The notes under the pieces are model-generated. The model saw only the letters and a list, made by a program, of their open reading frames with translations. It ran no database searches and was not told the DNA's origin. Shown here in pieces: positions 7,431 to 15,334 of a DNA stretch of 64,000 nucleotides; the first letter of the stretch is position 1; every line of letters starts with the position of its first letter. A program made the position numbers and the translations under genes. Origin of the DNA: Pustulibacterium marinum (GTDB lineage: Bacteria; Bacteroidota; Bacteroidia; Flavobacteriales; Flavobacteriaceae); NCBI RefSeq assembly GCF_900116665.1, contig NZ_FPBK01000005.1, positions 1 to 64,000 of the forward strand, read 5' to 3'.

Positions 7431-10400
7431 ATGGGTTTTATTAAAAATGACTTTATAGAGAGTCTATTATACGATGTAAGGATTGATGATATAATCGGAA
7501 AATTTGTTGATTTAAAAAGATCCGGTGCTAATTTCAAAGGTCTTTCTCCTTTTTCAAAAGAACACACGCCAAGTTTTATGGTGTCGCCTGTAAAACAAAT
7601 CTGGAAAGATTTTAGCAGCGGTAAAGGTGGTGGCGTGGTTTCATTTCTCATGGAGCATAAGTCTATGACTTATCCGGAGGCTATTGAATATATCGCCAGG
7701 GAAATGAATAAAACGGTTGAATATGAAGATTCTGAATTTGCTAAAGAAGCTGCAGCAAAAGCAAAGAAGAAAGATCTTCTCCGTCCAGTATTGCAGAAGG
7801 CACATGAAGAATACAAAAAAGCATTCAAAGCTCTTCCTGAAGATCATCCGGCAAAAAAAGAAGTATTCGAAAAGAGAGGTTATACAACTGAAGATATTCT
7901 AGACTGGCAAATTGGTTTCGCTCCTGGAGGAGTTTTGTACGACCTGTTTAAAAATACCGCAAACGTATCTGAAGCTAAAACTATAGGTCTTATTAATGAG
8001 AAGACTAATAAGGACCGCTTTTGGGATAGAGTTGTCTATCCTATATATGAAAAATCGGGAATGATTGTAGGCTTTGGTGGTAGAGATCTAACAGGTAAAA
8101 AAGAAGCTCCTAAATGGTTAAATTCAATAGAATCTGAGCTTTATAAAAAGGACAGGGTATGGTACGCTATAGATAAAGCTATCTATGCAATTAGAAAATC
8201 TGATGAAGCATACATTGTAGAAGGCTACAATGATGTGATAGCTTTTCATAAAAACAATGTTATAAACACTATTGCTGCTTGCGGTACTTCAATCACTATT
8301 AATCAAATAAAAGAGTTACGCAAGTATTGTAGTAAAGTTACGTTGGCTATGGATCCTGATGCAGCAGGGCGAAAAGCAGCGCTGCGTATATTACCCGAAT
8401 TTATAAAGCAAAACTTCAGAGTTAGTATTCTTGAGTTGCCTGCAGATCCAGACGACTATTGTAGAGATTACAAAGAGGAGATCGAAAGTTACGGGGGGTT
8501 AAAAGAAATGCTCTCGGAACCAGGCATGAAAACTGATGGTTTCAAAATTCTGATTGATGAATTTATAAAAAGTTCATTCCTTGATGCGGAAGTACAGCTG
8601 CACGAAGCTAAAGCGGAACTACGCAAACTGCAGTCTGAAAGTGCTGCGTATGGAACCAAGCTGAAGGAAGAAAAAAAGGAGGTTGATGAATCGCTGATTA
8701 ACGCTAAGAAAATTCTCAAGGAACTTGAAACAAGAGAAGGAAAAACATCTGAGGAATACAAGGATCAAAAAATATTGATTGCTGATATAGAGTCTCAGCA
8801 ATCTTTAAAAGCCTTAGCGGTTAAGGAATTCAAAAAAACAGATGAATTAGTAGATCAAGAGTTCAGCGTAGTTCGTTTAGAGCGCAAATACAATGAGGCG
8901 TTTGAATATGCGAATATTTCGAGAATGGAAGGCGCTCGCATTCTTTTAGACATGATTCATGATCTCGAAGACAAAATGTTGTATAGCATTTACAAAGGTT
9001 GGATTGAGACTGAAGCAAAAGTAGATAGCTCTATTGTGAAGGTTTGGATAAAGGAATTTGATGCTGTTAGAGCCCCTGCAACCCCAGAAAAAGACGATGA
9101 ATACGAGTACATTCTTCCTCCGGAGGTAACTACTCCCGTGGAGGAACTAGAACCTGCTATTAAGCGGTACCAAATGTTCATTTCCAATGATCGTATTTAT
9201 ATGCAGAAAGATATGACTATAGGTAAAATTTACTTTGAATGTGTTTCCAACTTTATGGTAGAGATCCTTCAACATATGAATGACGAAAAAATTCCAATGA
9301 AGTTGGTGCGTGTAAAGAATATGCACGGAGAAGAGAAGGTTTTTGATACACCTTCAGACAACTTGAATACGCCACAGAAATTTGATGATTTGATGACTGG
9401 CCATGGAAATTTTCGTTTCGACGGAAATAGATCACAATTACTAAAACTTCGAGCATACCTTATGGACAATATGGGGATAGGCCGTAAGGTAGAAGTTTTA
9501 GGATGGCAGCCAGACGGAAAATTTTGGTGCTGGAATAATAGAGCTGTTCTTGAGGATGGAAAAGAACAAGACATAGACGGAAACGGTATGCTTGTCGTGG
9601 ATAATGTACATTACTACATACCATCTGCTAACAGTATTTACGCCAATAACAGCTACAAATTTGAATCTCAAAAGCGCTTTAGAATTATAAGCAGTACCAT
9701 GCAGTTTAATACACTCATGGCCAAAGCTCTTAAAGTTCATAGAGATCACGCGATATCTGGAATTTTATTTGCTATTGCTTCCCTTTTTAGAGATGTATGC
9801 GTACAGAAACTGAATAAATTTCCAATTCTTTTCTTATACGGTCCTGGAGGAACTGGAAAGGACGAGCTGGCCGAAATAGTTCAGAGCTTCGTTGGCCAAC
9901 CGCAAACCGCTATTAACTTGGAGGCGGGACTTTCTACAGGGAAAGCTTCTATTCGAGAACTAGCGCAATTTTGTAACGGTATTTCACAGATGTCAGAATA
10001 TAAACGCGGAAACTCTGATATTGATGGAATGCTAAAACAGATCTGGGATTGCCGTGGTTATAAACGTGGTAATATCGATTCTCATATTGGAGTAGATTCA
10101 ATTCCAGTGGAATCTGCAGTAATCTTAACCGGTAACGACTTTCCAGAACCGGAGGCACTTATTCAACGTCTCATTTGGAATGAAATGACGAAGAATGTAT
10201 TTAACTCAGAAGAAATAAAAAACTTTGATGAGCTGAAGGATTTTGTAGGTTTAGGCGTTTCAGGCTTTGCTAATGAGCTTTTAAAGCATCGTAAAACCTA
10301 TGAAGAAAAGTTTGAAAAAACTCAGCGTAATTGGAAAGGTATCTTAAAAGAACGTTTTCCGGAGGCTACTGTAAGAATGGGGTTCAACCTTTCTATTTTA

Positions 10401-10976
10401 GCGACTGCTTATGATATTTTCAAGGATGTTGTAACATTCCCTTTCAGCCAGAACGAGATGCTAGATCATTTTGCAAAAGGCATAGATCAGCAGCTTCGTA
10501 AAATTAATTCATCTTCTGTCCTGGTAAGGTTTTGGGAATGTTTCATTACTTCCATGCGTGGGAATCCTGAAGACAGGCTACAAGCGCGTAAGATTATCAA
10601 TATTGAAGGAAATAAACTCTTTATACAATGGACACACACATACGCTAAAATTCAGCGCCAATGGTATGCTTTGTATCATGAATCTGCGCCAAACAAAGCG
10701 CACGTTCTTGAACAGTTGGAAACTTCAGGATATTTTGTAGATAAACTGTCATCGTACAGTTTTGATTCCGGTAGAAAAGCTACCAGATCTTCTGCAATAG
10801 TCTTAGACATGAGTAGAATGAGCGAGGTTATGAAAGAAGATATTACAGGCTCTTTCATGTTTCAGCTTAACGAAGATACTCTCTTAAATTCAGGTGAAGA
10901 TTCGGGACAAGGAAGTATTCCTTTTACTTCTTCCCCTGCAACCCCTAGAGAAAATAAAATCATAGAAGATAGTTAG
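7431..10976 (+). CDS. phage primase-helicase fusion with degenerate CHC2 domain
   Basis: A 1181-residue replication protein. Residues 18-90 align with the DnaG CHC2 zinc domain (LKRSGANFKGLSPFSKEHTP, then KDFSSGKGGGVVSFLMEH), but the four zinc ligands are replaced by S39, S42, D60 and S63. A Toprim catalytic domain follows, with EGYNDV near 260 and DPDAAGRKA near 309. A charged coiled-coil region spans about 390-500. The C-terminal part has a Walker A motif (GPGGTGKDE) near 803, as in superfamily 3 or P4-type helicases. It should prime and unwind phage DNA. A cluster of repeats that may be the origin lies directly downstream. An earlier TTG at 7422 is less likely as the start. Confidence 0.85.
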   Translation: MGFIKNDFIESLLYDVRIDDIIGKFVDLKRSGANFKGLSPFSKEHTPSFMVSPVKQIWKDFSSGKGGGVVSFLMEHKSMTYPEAIEYIAREMNKTVEYEDSEFAKEAAAKAKKKDLLRPVLQKAHEEYKKAFKALPEDHPAKKEVFEKRGYTTEDILDWQIGFAPGGVLYDLFKNTANVSEAKTIGLINEKTNKDRFWDRVVYPIYEKSGMIVGFGGRDLTGKKEAPKWLNSIESELYKKDRVWYAIDKAIYAIRKSDEAYIVEGYNDVIAFHKNNVINTIAACGTSITINQIKELRKYCSKVTLAMDPDAAGRKAALRILPEFIKQNFRVSILELPADPDDYCRDYKEEIESYGGLKEMLSEPGMKTDGFKILIDEFIKSSFLDAEVQLHEAKAELRKLQSESAAYGTKLKEEKKEVDESLINAKKILKELETREGKTSEEYKDQKILIADIESQQSLKALAVKEFKKTDELVDQEFSVVRLERKYNEAFEYANISRMEGARILLDMIHDLEDKMLYSIYKGWIETEAKVDSSIVKVWIKEFDAVRAPATPEKDDEYEYILPPEVTTPVEELEPAIKRYQMFISNDRIYMQKDMTIGKIYFECVSNFMVEILQHMNDEKIPMKLVRVKNMHGEEKVFDTPSDNLNTPQKFDDLMTGHGNFRFDGNRSQLLKLRAYLMDNMGIGRKVEVLGWQPDGKFWCWNNRAVLEDGKEQDIDGNGMLVVDNVHYYIPSANSIYANNSYKFESQKRFRIISSTMQFNTLMAKALKVHRDHAISGILFAIASLFRDVCVQKLNKFPILFLYGPGGTGKDELAEIVQSFVGQPQTAINLEAGLSTGKASIRELAQFCNGISQMSEYKRGNSDIDGMLKQIWDCRGYKRGNIDSHIGVDSIPVESAVILTGNDFPEPEALIQRLIWNEMTKNVFNSEEIKNFDELKDFVGLGVSGFANELLKHRKTYEEKFEKTQRNWKGILKERFPEATVRMGFNLSILATAYDIFKDVVTFPFSQNEMLDHFAKGIDQQLRKINSSSVLVRFWECFITSMRGNPEDRLQARKIINIEGNKLFIQWTHTYAKIQRQWYALYHESAPNKAHVLEQLETSGYFVDKLSSYSFDSGRKATRSSAIVLDMSRMSEVMKEDITGSFMFQLNEDTLLNSGEDSGQGSIPFTSSPATPRENKIIEDS

Positions 10977-10990
10977 GCGGTGTTTTTTAG

Positions 10991-11154
10991 TTCTCAACAT
11001 TCTCAACATTTTAAAATATTGAATATAAGATAAATAAGGTTGAGAAAGTGTTGAGAAAGTAACAGAGAGTTGAGAAATAGGTTTTTGTTTCTGTGACATT
11101 CTCAACATAAAAGAGTTGTAAAAGACTGAAAATCAAAGGTCGAGAAGTTGAGAA
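10991..11154. repeat. cluster of eight GTTGAGAA-type repeats, candidate replication origin
   Basis: The 8-mer TTCTCAAC occurs at 10991, 11000 and 11099. Its complement GTTGAGAA occurs at 11039, 11050, 11069 and 11147, and a one-mismatch copy (GTCGAGAA) at 11139. The first two are tandem with a 9-bp period. The stretch is non-coding, AT-rich and directly follows the primase-helicase gene. This is how iteron-type phage origins are often placed. Binding by an initiator or a regulator is equally possible. Confidence 0.6.
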
Positions 11155-11236
11155 AAAAATAAGTGTTTTAAACGTGGTGTTGTTACCACATGAAAGAAGT
11201 TGTTAAATGTATACATATTTAGAAGTTAATACGATC

Positions 11237-11404
11237 ATGGCAAACTGTCATACTTTTCAAGAATTAGATAAAGTGATGAAATGTTTGCGTTTCCTGCACG
11301 ATAAGGGTGTGTTTTTAGATAATCCATTTTTGGTTTTATCTCTTGGAGTTATTGCAAAAATTCATTTTCACCGGATTGATTATGAAAAAAAACAACAGAA
11401 TTAG
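11237..11404 (+). CDS. hypothetical early protein, 55 aa
   Basis: Not recognised. Start taken as the ATG at 11237 (MANCHTFQEL); an ATG at 11207 would add ten residues. It ends KKQQN and overlaps the next gene by 23 bp, which suggests coupled translation. It is the first gene after the repeat cluster. Confidence 0.45.
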   Translation: MANCHTFQELDKVMKCLRFLHDKGVFLDNPFLVLSLGVIAKIHFHRIDYEKKQQN

Positions 11405-11852
11405 AATAGTCGCTGGAGTAAGAAAAGTGACCTTAGGAGATTTATTTAACGAAAATGAAACTCCTATAAAAAACAAAGTTATTGTGATTCAAGGACAGTT
11501 TGGACTGTTCAGTTACAAAATATCAGAAGACACAGATCTCCGGAACATTAGAGAATTACTTGATATTTATTATTTCGGACTTGGTTACGCCATTTGTGGA
11601 CAAGGAGAAAAACCAGAGTTCAATGTTGATCTTCCTTTGAAACCTGCAGATTGGTCTGATGTTTACAATAACGAAAATTTAGAAAATGTACTTAAAGGGC
11701 GTCTTATTTATTTAAAAGAACCTGAAGTAGTACGAGGGCCAACACAACTGGAACCTTACATGAGTTGCAAGGCTGAAATGAGACAACAATTAAAAGAAGG
11801 CTTAATCTATGTACCTACACCACATAGAATTATAAACATTTACAACGATTAG
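11382..11852 (+). CDS. hypothetical early protein, 156 aa
   Basis: Start at the ATG at 11382 (MKKNNRIRIVAG). Contains GDLFNENETP and the mixed segment LLDIYYFGLGYAICGQGEKP. No known domain recognised. It overlaps the upstream small gene and is followed after 2 bp by a tiny membrane protein. It is part of the early operon. Confidence 0.6.
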   Translation: MKKNNRIRIVAGVRKVTLGDLFNENETPIKNKVIVIQGQFGLFSYKISEDTDLRNIRELLDIYYFGLGYAICGQGEKPEFNVDLPLKPADWSDVYNNENLENVLKGRLIYLKEPEVVRGPTQLEPYMSCKAEMRQQLKEGLIYVPTPHRIINIYND

Positions 11853-11854
11853 AA

Positions 11855-11944
11855 ATGATCACTTTTTTAAACATCATCGCTTACGCATGTGCCATACTGT
11901 GCATTGTATTGGCTATCTGTGGCGGAAATAACAATAATCATTAA
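11855..11944 (+). CDS. tiny single-span membrane protein, 29 aa
   Basis: An ATG 2 bp after the preceding stop opens a 29-codon frame: MITFLNIIAYACAILCIVLA, then ICGGNNNNH. It is one transmembrane helix with a short polar tail, and fits neatly between two genes. The position and clean membrane helix argue that it is real, but a frame this short can arise by chance. Confidence 0.4.
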   Translation: MITFLNIIAYACAILCIVLAICGGNNNNH

Positions 11945-11955
11945 AATTAGATAAC

Positions 11956-12627
11956 ATGACAAATTACAAGTCAATTTCATTTAGTACTCCAATGATGGAG
12001 GCTATTATTGCGAGAAACAAAACTCAAACCAGAAGACCTATTAAAGAACTGAACAATTACTTAGACAATGAATTGTTAAGTGTGGGTCCTACAGTGATTA
12101 ATGGAGTACTCCATTTTGAAATAGTGTTGAAAGGCATCGATAAAACCTTTCTTATAAAGCCACAATACCAACCAGGGCAAACCATCTATGTAAGAGAAAC
12201 GTTTGCTGAGTTTTTAGATGAATATATCTATAGAGCAGACAATAAACCTTCAGAAAAATTTATGACTTGGAAGCCTAGCATGCACATGCCAGTTGAAGCT
12301 GCTAGAAAGTTTTTACACGTAAAAAGTGTGACGGTTCAGCGTGTGAAAGATATCACCTCAGATCAAGCCAAAGCTGAAGGAGTTAAGAAAATTGCTGACT
12401 ACGGAGAAAATGGATATTTAGACTATAACTATCCTAATGATAGTTATACAGATCTAGATGCAAAAGACAGTTTTAAAAGTCTTTGGATCTCAATATATAA
12501 GTCTCTAGCCTGGTTTAAGAATCAATATGTATTTGCATATGAATTTGAAGAATGCGAAGCTCCAGACGATTGGAATGACTTTGTACAAAAGAAAATCGCT
12601 CAAAGAAAACCTAAAAAAGTAAAGTAA
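11956..12627 (+). CDS. phage ASCH-like domain protein
   Basis: A 223-residue protein. SISFSTPMMEAIIARNKTQT near the N-terminus, PGQTIYVRET in the middle, WKPSMHMP, and the tract VTVQRVKDITSDQAKAEG match phage ASCH-like proteins, a fold related to PUA that binds RNA or modified bases. The final LWISIYKS is also typical. The function in phages is not settled. It may act in nucleotide or RNA handling during early infection. The fold assignment comes from motif memory, not a search. Confidence 0.65.
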   Translation: MTNYKSISFSTPMMEAIIARNKTQTRRPIKELNNYLDNELLSVGPTVINGVLHFEIVLKGIDKTFLIKPQYQPGQTIYVRETFAEFLDEYIYRADNKPSEKFMTWKPSMHMPVEAARKFLHVKSVTVQRVKDITSDQAKAEGVKKIADYGENGYLDYNYPNDSYTDLDAKDSFKSLWISIYKSLAWFKNQYVFAYEFEECEAPDDWNDFVQKKIAQRKPKKVK

Positions 12628-12628
12628 T

Positions 12629-13183
12629 ATGTGCACAACAACAGAAACACAAAAATGGCAATGTACCAACGACAATTGCAAATGGATTGGTACCAATGAC
12701 GAAAAAGCATCCGTTCAAAAAGATAGTATTACTAAAGAATTTGTTTGCCCACTATGTAAAAACCCTGAATTCTATAAAGTTTCACAAGAGGAAGAGTTCT
12801 CGGGCAGAAAAGAATACATTATTGATCATGATCCAACTGGAGGACAATTAACCGTTATAATTGACTTTGATTTTAAATTGTCTTCAGGAGACAAGGTATT
12901 AGATCTTATTTCTGAAATGGTTAATTTTTGGACCGGAGCTGAAGACAATATTGATGATTTTGAAGGTGATGTAGTTAAGGCTTTTCTAAAAAACCTCACT
13001 CATTTATCGCTGGTGCTACAGAAGCAATTCAATTACAATGTAAAAGGGATTGTTGATTTATTTAAATCACAAGAAGGCTATGCTCCTATGGATGGTTCCG
13101 CAGGAATTGAAATCACTAGAATTTCCGAAATGGAACTCGATTACTATGATGATTATTCATTTAAAGTTAAAAACCTTGACTAA
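12629..13183 (+). CDS. hypothetical zinc-ribbon protein, 184 aa
   Basis: The N-terminus carries two cysteine pairs (CTNDNC, then CPLC 27 residues later), as in a zinc ribbon. The remainder is acidic with no recognised domain. It begins 1 bp after the ASCH-like gene and its stop overlaps the next start (TAATG). It could bind nucleic acid; this is a suggestion only. Confidence 0.6.
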   Translation: MCTTTETQKWQCTNDNCKWIGTNDEKASVQKDSITKEFVCPLCKNPEFYKVSQEEEFSGRKEYIIDHDPTGGQLTVIIDFDFKLSSGDKVLDLISEMVNFWTGAEDNIDDFEGDVVKAFLKNLTHLSLVLQKQFNYNVKGIVDLFKSQEGYAPMDGSAGIEITRISEMELDYYDDYSFKVKNLD

Positions 13184-13473
13184 TGGCAAAAGGATTTATA
13201 AAAGTAGCTCAAGTATACTCCTGTAACAATAAGTTACAGGAGGCTATATCCAAAGAACTTAACAAGCTAGATTGTGATTTACATACATCGGTATCAGTTG
13301 CAAAAACAGCTTTAAAACTAGCGTTCCAGAAAGCTTTAAACTCCTACCAGGGTAGAGCTAAACGACCAGAATTGAAAATCACTAAGCAATACAAGGATCT
13401 ACACTGTCATGTAGAAGATGTAATCATTCTTAACATTTATGAAGTAAAGAACGATTATGCCGAAAGTTACTAA
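13183..13473 (+). CDS. hypothetical early protein, 96 aa
   Basis: Basic protein beginning MAKGFIKVAQ, coupled to the upstream gene by a one-base TAATG overlap. It contains SVAKTALKLAFQKALNSYQG, probably a helix. No family recognised. It overlaps the next short gene by 17 bp. Confidence 0.55.
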   Translation: MAKGFIKVAQVYSCNNKLQEAISKELNKLDCDLHTSVSVAKTALKLAFQKALNSYQGRAKRPELKITKQYKDLHCHVEDVIILNIYEVKNDYAESY

Positions 13474-13609
13474 AGTACTCAGTGTAGAAATTAAACCTAA
13501 GCAGTTCCTGGAGCAATGCACGGATGAAGAGCTTAGAGAAATTTATGAATTAATTCACTGTCCAAGGTTCTACAGAGAACCGAAACTATTTGATGATGGA
13601 AGAAATTAA
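13457..13609 (+). CDS. hypothetical short protein, 50 aa
   Basis: ATG at 13457 gives MPKVTKVLSV, then CTDEELREIYELIHCPRFYR. It fills the gap between two genes and overlaps both by 17 bp, the typical packing of this early operon. EELREIYELI suggests an amphipathic helix. No homologue recognised. Confidence 0.45.
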   Translation: MPKVTKVLSVEIKPKQFLEQCTDEELREIYELIHCPRFYREPKLFDDGRN

Positions 13610-13847
13610 AAAAGAACTTAGTAAATACGGTAAGGTAGAAATATGCAAATCTAGTGGGTTTGTCTTCTCATTACTCATTACCGGTAAAGGGCTAACTAAA
13701 GCCTCAACATACGATGCTATTGTTACAATTCTAAAAAAAGAATTAGACAAACATCCTATAATAGAATGTATCAAAAACGAAGATCATTTCCTATGCATGG
13801 TACTTCGTAGAAAATTAAGTAACTCCTTAAATAATATGATATCATGA
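13593..13847 (+). CDS. hypothetical early protein, 84 aa
   Basis: Start at one of two adjacent ATGs (13593 or 13596). The protein is MMEEIKKELSKYGKVEICKS and onward, small and mixed alpha/beta. It overlaps the next gene by 4 bp (ATGA). No family recognised. Confidence 0.5.
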   Translation: MMEEIKKELSKYGKVEICKSSGFVFSLLITGKGLTKASTYDAIVTILKKELDKHPIIECIKNEDHFLCMVLRRKLSNSLNNMIS

Positions 13848-14077
13848 AAAAAATAGCAGCTGTACTTATAGATTATGGGATGGACTTTCAATATGATTGC
13901 TTCCATAGTCAAGGAGAAAAAATAACTGCCTATGAACTTGGTTTAGAGATTTGGAATCAAAATGGGAAAATATTTTATAGATGTGGACCTGAAACGCTAG
14001 AACTCCCAGAGGAAGATGCTTGCTTTGGGTTGATTTCAAATAAGGTAGAAGAAGAATGTATTAACGAAACAACTTAA
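13844..14077 (+). CDS. hypothetical early protein, 77 aa
   Basis: Acidic protein beginning MKKIAAVLIDYGMDFQYDCF. Its start overlaps the stop of the previous gene. No domain recognised. It is part of the run of small early genes. Confidence 0.5.
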   Translation: MKKIAAVLIDYGMDFQYDCFHSQGEKITAYELGLEIWNQNGKIFYRCGPETLELPEEDACFGLISNKVEEECINETT

Positions 14078-14082
14078 TTAAA

Positions 14083-14490
14083 ATGAACATATTCTATTTT
14101 ATACAAGACGAATCCGACGATCGGTTCCATAACATAAAAATGGAAAGTTGGATTGAAGTGGAGGTTGTTTATAACAGTACCGGATCAGGTAAAAGTTATA
14201 AAAGGTTAGAAGAGATCAATTTTCATGCGGCCACAGATCTTAAATCCTTTGAATGTGCTAGTTTAAAAATCAGCTTTGGTAAAGATGATTGCATGGGGCA
14301 TCATGCGAAAAACAGAAAAGATTTTCTGAAGGCAAAATTAGATGAATCATTTAGAAACTATACTCAAGTAGACAGAGAGCGTTACGAGGCATTACGTAGT
14401 AAGTTTTTCCGTATTCATGATGAGCAACGATGCATTAATTTTGATACAATACCTAAAAAACAGGAGTATAACATAAGAGTCCTAAGCTAA
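14083..14490 (+). CDS. hypothetical early protein, 135 aa
   Basis: Begins MNIFYFIQDESDDRF. The stretch TGSGKSYKR looks like a P-loop but lacks the first glycine at the right distance, so I do not read it as an ATPase. One gene start follows 1 bp after its stop. Function unknown. Confidence 0.5.
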   Translation: MNIFYFIQDESDDRFHNIKMESWIEVEVVYNSTGSGKSYKRLEEINFHAATDLKSFECASLKISFGKDDCMGHHAKNRKDFLKAKLDESFRNYTQVDRERYEALRSKFFRIHDEQRCINFDTIPKKQEYNIRVLS

Positions 14491-14491
14491 T

Positions 14492-14746
14492 ATGAGAAAA
14501 AGAATTTCAAAGAAGATCGTAGCCTGGATACGTAAACATGTAATGGAAGAAATTGTAGATGATCTTACAAATCATGTGTATTTACGTGTAAATGGTAAGG
14601 TGATTAAAAAATTAAAAATGATCAATATTCCTCAGTGTTATACATTTGTAGAAACAGATCCTGAAGGCATAAAGTTTTTTGTACAGGAAGTAACATATTC
14701 AGAATATGGCTATGTCGTTTATTTAGACGGAATTATACGTAAATAG
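14492..14746 (+). CDS. hypothetical basic protein, 84 aa
   Basis: Begins MRKRISKKIVAWIRKHVMEE: strongly basic N-terminus, then a beta-rich C-terminal half. It is the last gene of the early run. It ends 11 bp before the CATGTAACA box that opens the tail-fibre transcription unit. No family recognised. Confidence 0.5.
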   Translation: MRKRISKKIVAWIRKHVMEEIVDDLTNHVYLRVNGKVIKKLKMINIPQCYTFVETDPEGIKFFVQEVTYSEYGYVVYLDGIIRK

Positions 14747-14757
14747 TAAAATATCTT

Positions 14758-14813
14758 CATGTAACATTTCAATAGCAATTAATTGTTTTATTTAGCAATT
14801 AATTGCTATTTTG
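14758..14813 (+). promoter_or_regulatory. tail-fibre operon promoter: CATGTAACA box plus double palindromic operator
   Basis: CATGTAACA lies at 14758-14766. Two copies of the immunity palindrome follow, one imperfect (TAGCAATTAATTGTTT, 14773-14788) and one perfect (TAGCAATTAATTGCTA, 14793-14808), centred exactly 20 bp apart, two helical turns. A TTG at 14783-14785 lies 21 bp before TATTTTG (14807-14813), which overlaps the second palindrome. The unit probably responds both to the repressor and to an activator of the CATGTAACA class. Confidence 0.65.
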
Positions 14814-14824
14814 CTTTTATAATA

Positions 14825-15334
14825 ATGCCAATGGAAATTTTACAAAGAGTAAAGAATACACCACAATTCTGCAAAGTAGAACTTTGCTTTTCTGGAGATC
14901 TTCTCCCATCTTCCATTGCAGAATGGCAGCCTTTTTTCAACTCTTCAGATAATAACTCTATTTTCTATAAGACTTATGGTTCCAAGAGCTCTTTAAGCTT
15001 TTCAGAGGAATCATCAGAAACTAAAGCAGGTGTTTATTATACACAAACAGTAACTTTTCGTTTTCCTTCGATTGATAAATATAGAGCTGAGCGCATAGCT
15101 TTAATGCAAAAAGTAAAATACATTAAGGTAGTGCTTACCAGTGGACATAATATTTATGTGGGCCGTAATGATTATTATCAAAATTCTAAGCCTAAATGTA
15201 GAGTCCAAACGAATCAAAATTTAGCTGAAGTGACATTTACATCAAATTCTATTACGCCTGTAGGTTTGGGACCTAACGCTACAGGATTAGGATTTCCGTA
15301 TTCAATACCCACTGTTTTAATACCCGTAACATAA
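14825..15334 (+). CDS. virion protein, probable tail or fibre component, 169 aa
   Basis: Start at the ATG at 14825 (MPMEILQRVKNT); upstream in-frame sequence lies in the operator and is excluded. It is beta-rich with no recognised domain. It is coupled by a TAATG overlap to the next fibre-like gene, so it is probably a tail or fibre accessory protein. That call rests on position. Confidence 0.55.
   Translation: MPMEILQRVKNTPQFCKVELCFSGDLLPSSIAEWQPFFNSSDNNSIFYKTYGSKSSLSFSEESSETKAGVYYTQTVTFRFPSIDKYRAERIALMQKVKYIKVVLTSGHNIYVGRNDYYQNSKPKCRVQTNQNLAEVTFTSNSITPVGLGPNATGLGFPYSIPTVLIPVT

Noticed and set aside
8489-9749. Several minus-strand frames inside the primase-helicase gene
   Set aside because: They are Ser/Leu/Phe-rich antisense shadows with no recognisable domains and no promoter.
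14161-14200. Walker A-like TGSGKS in a small early protein
   Set aside because: The first glycine is not at the required distance, and no Walker B or ATPase fold is visible in 135 residues.
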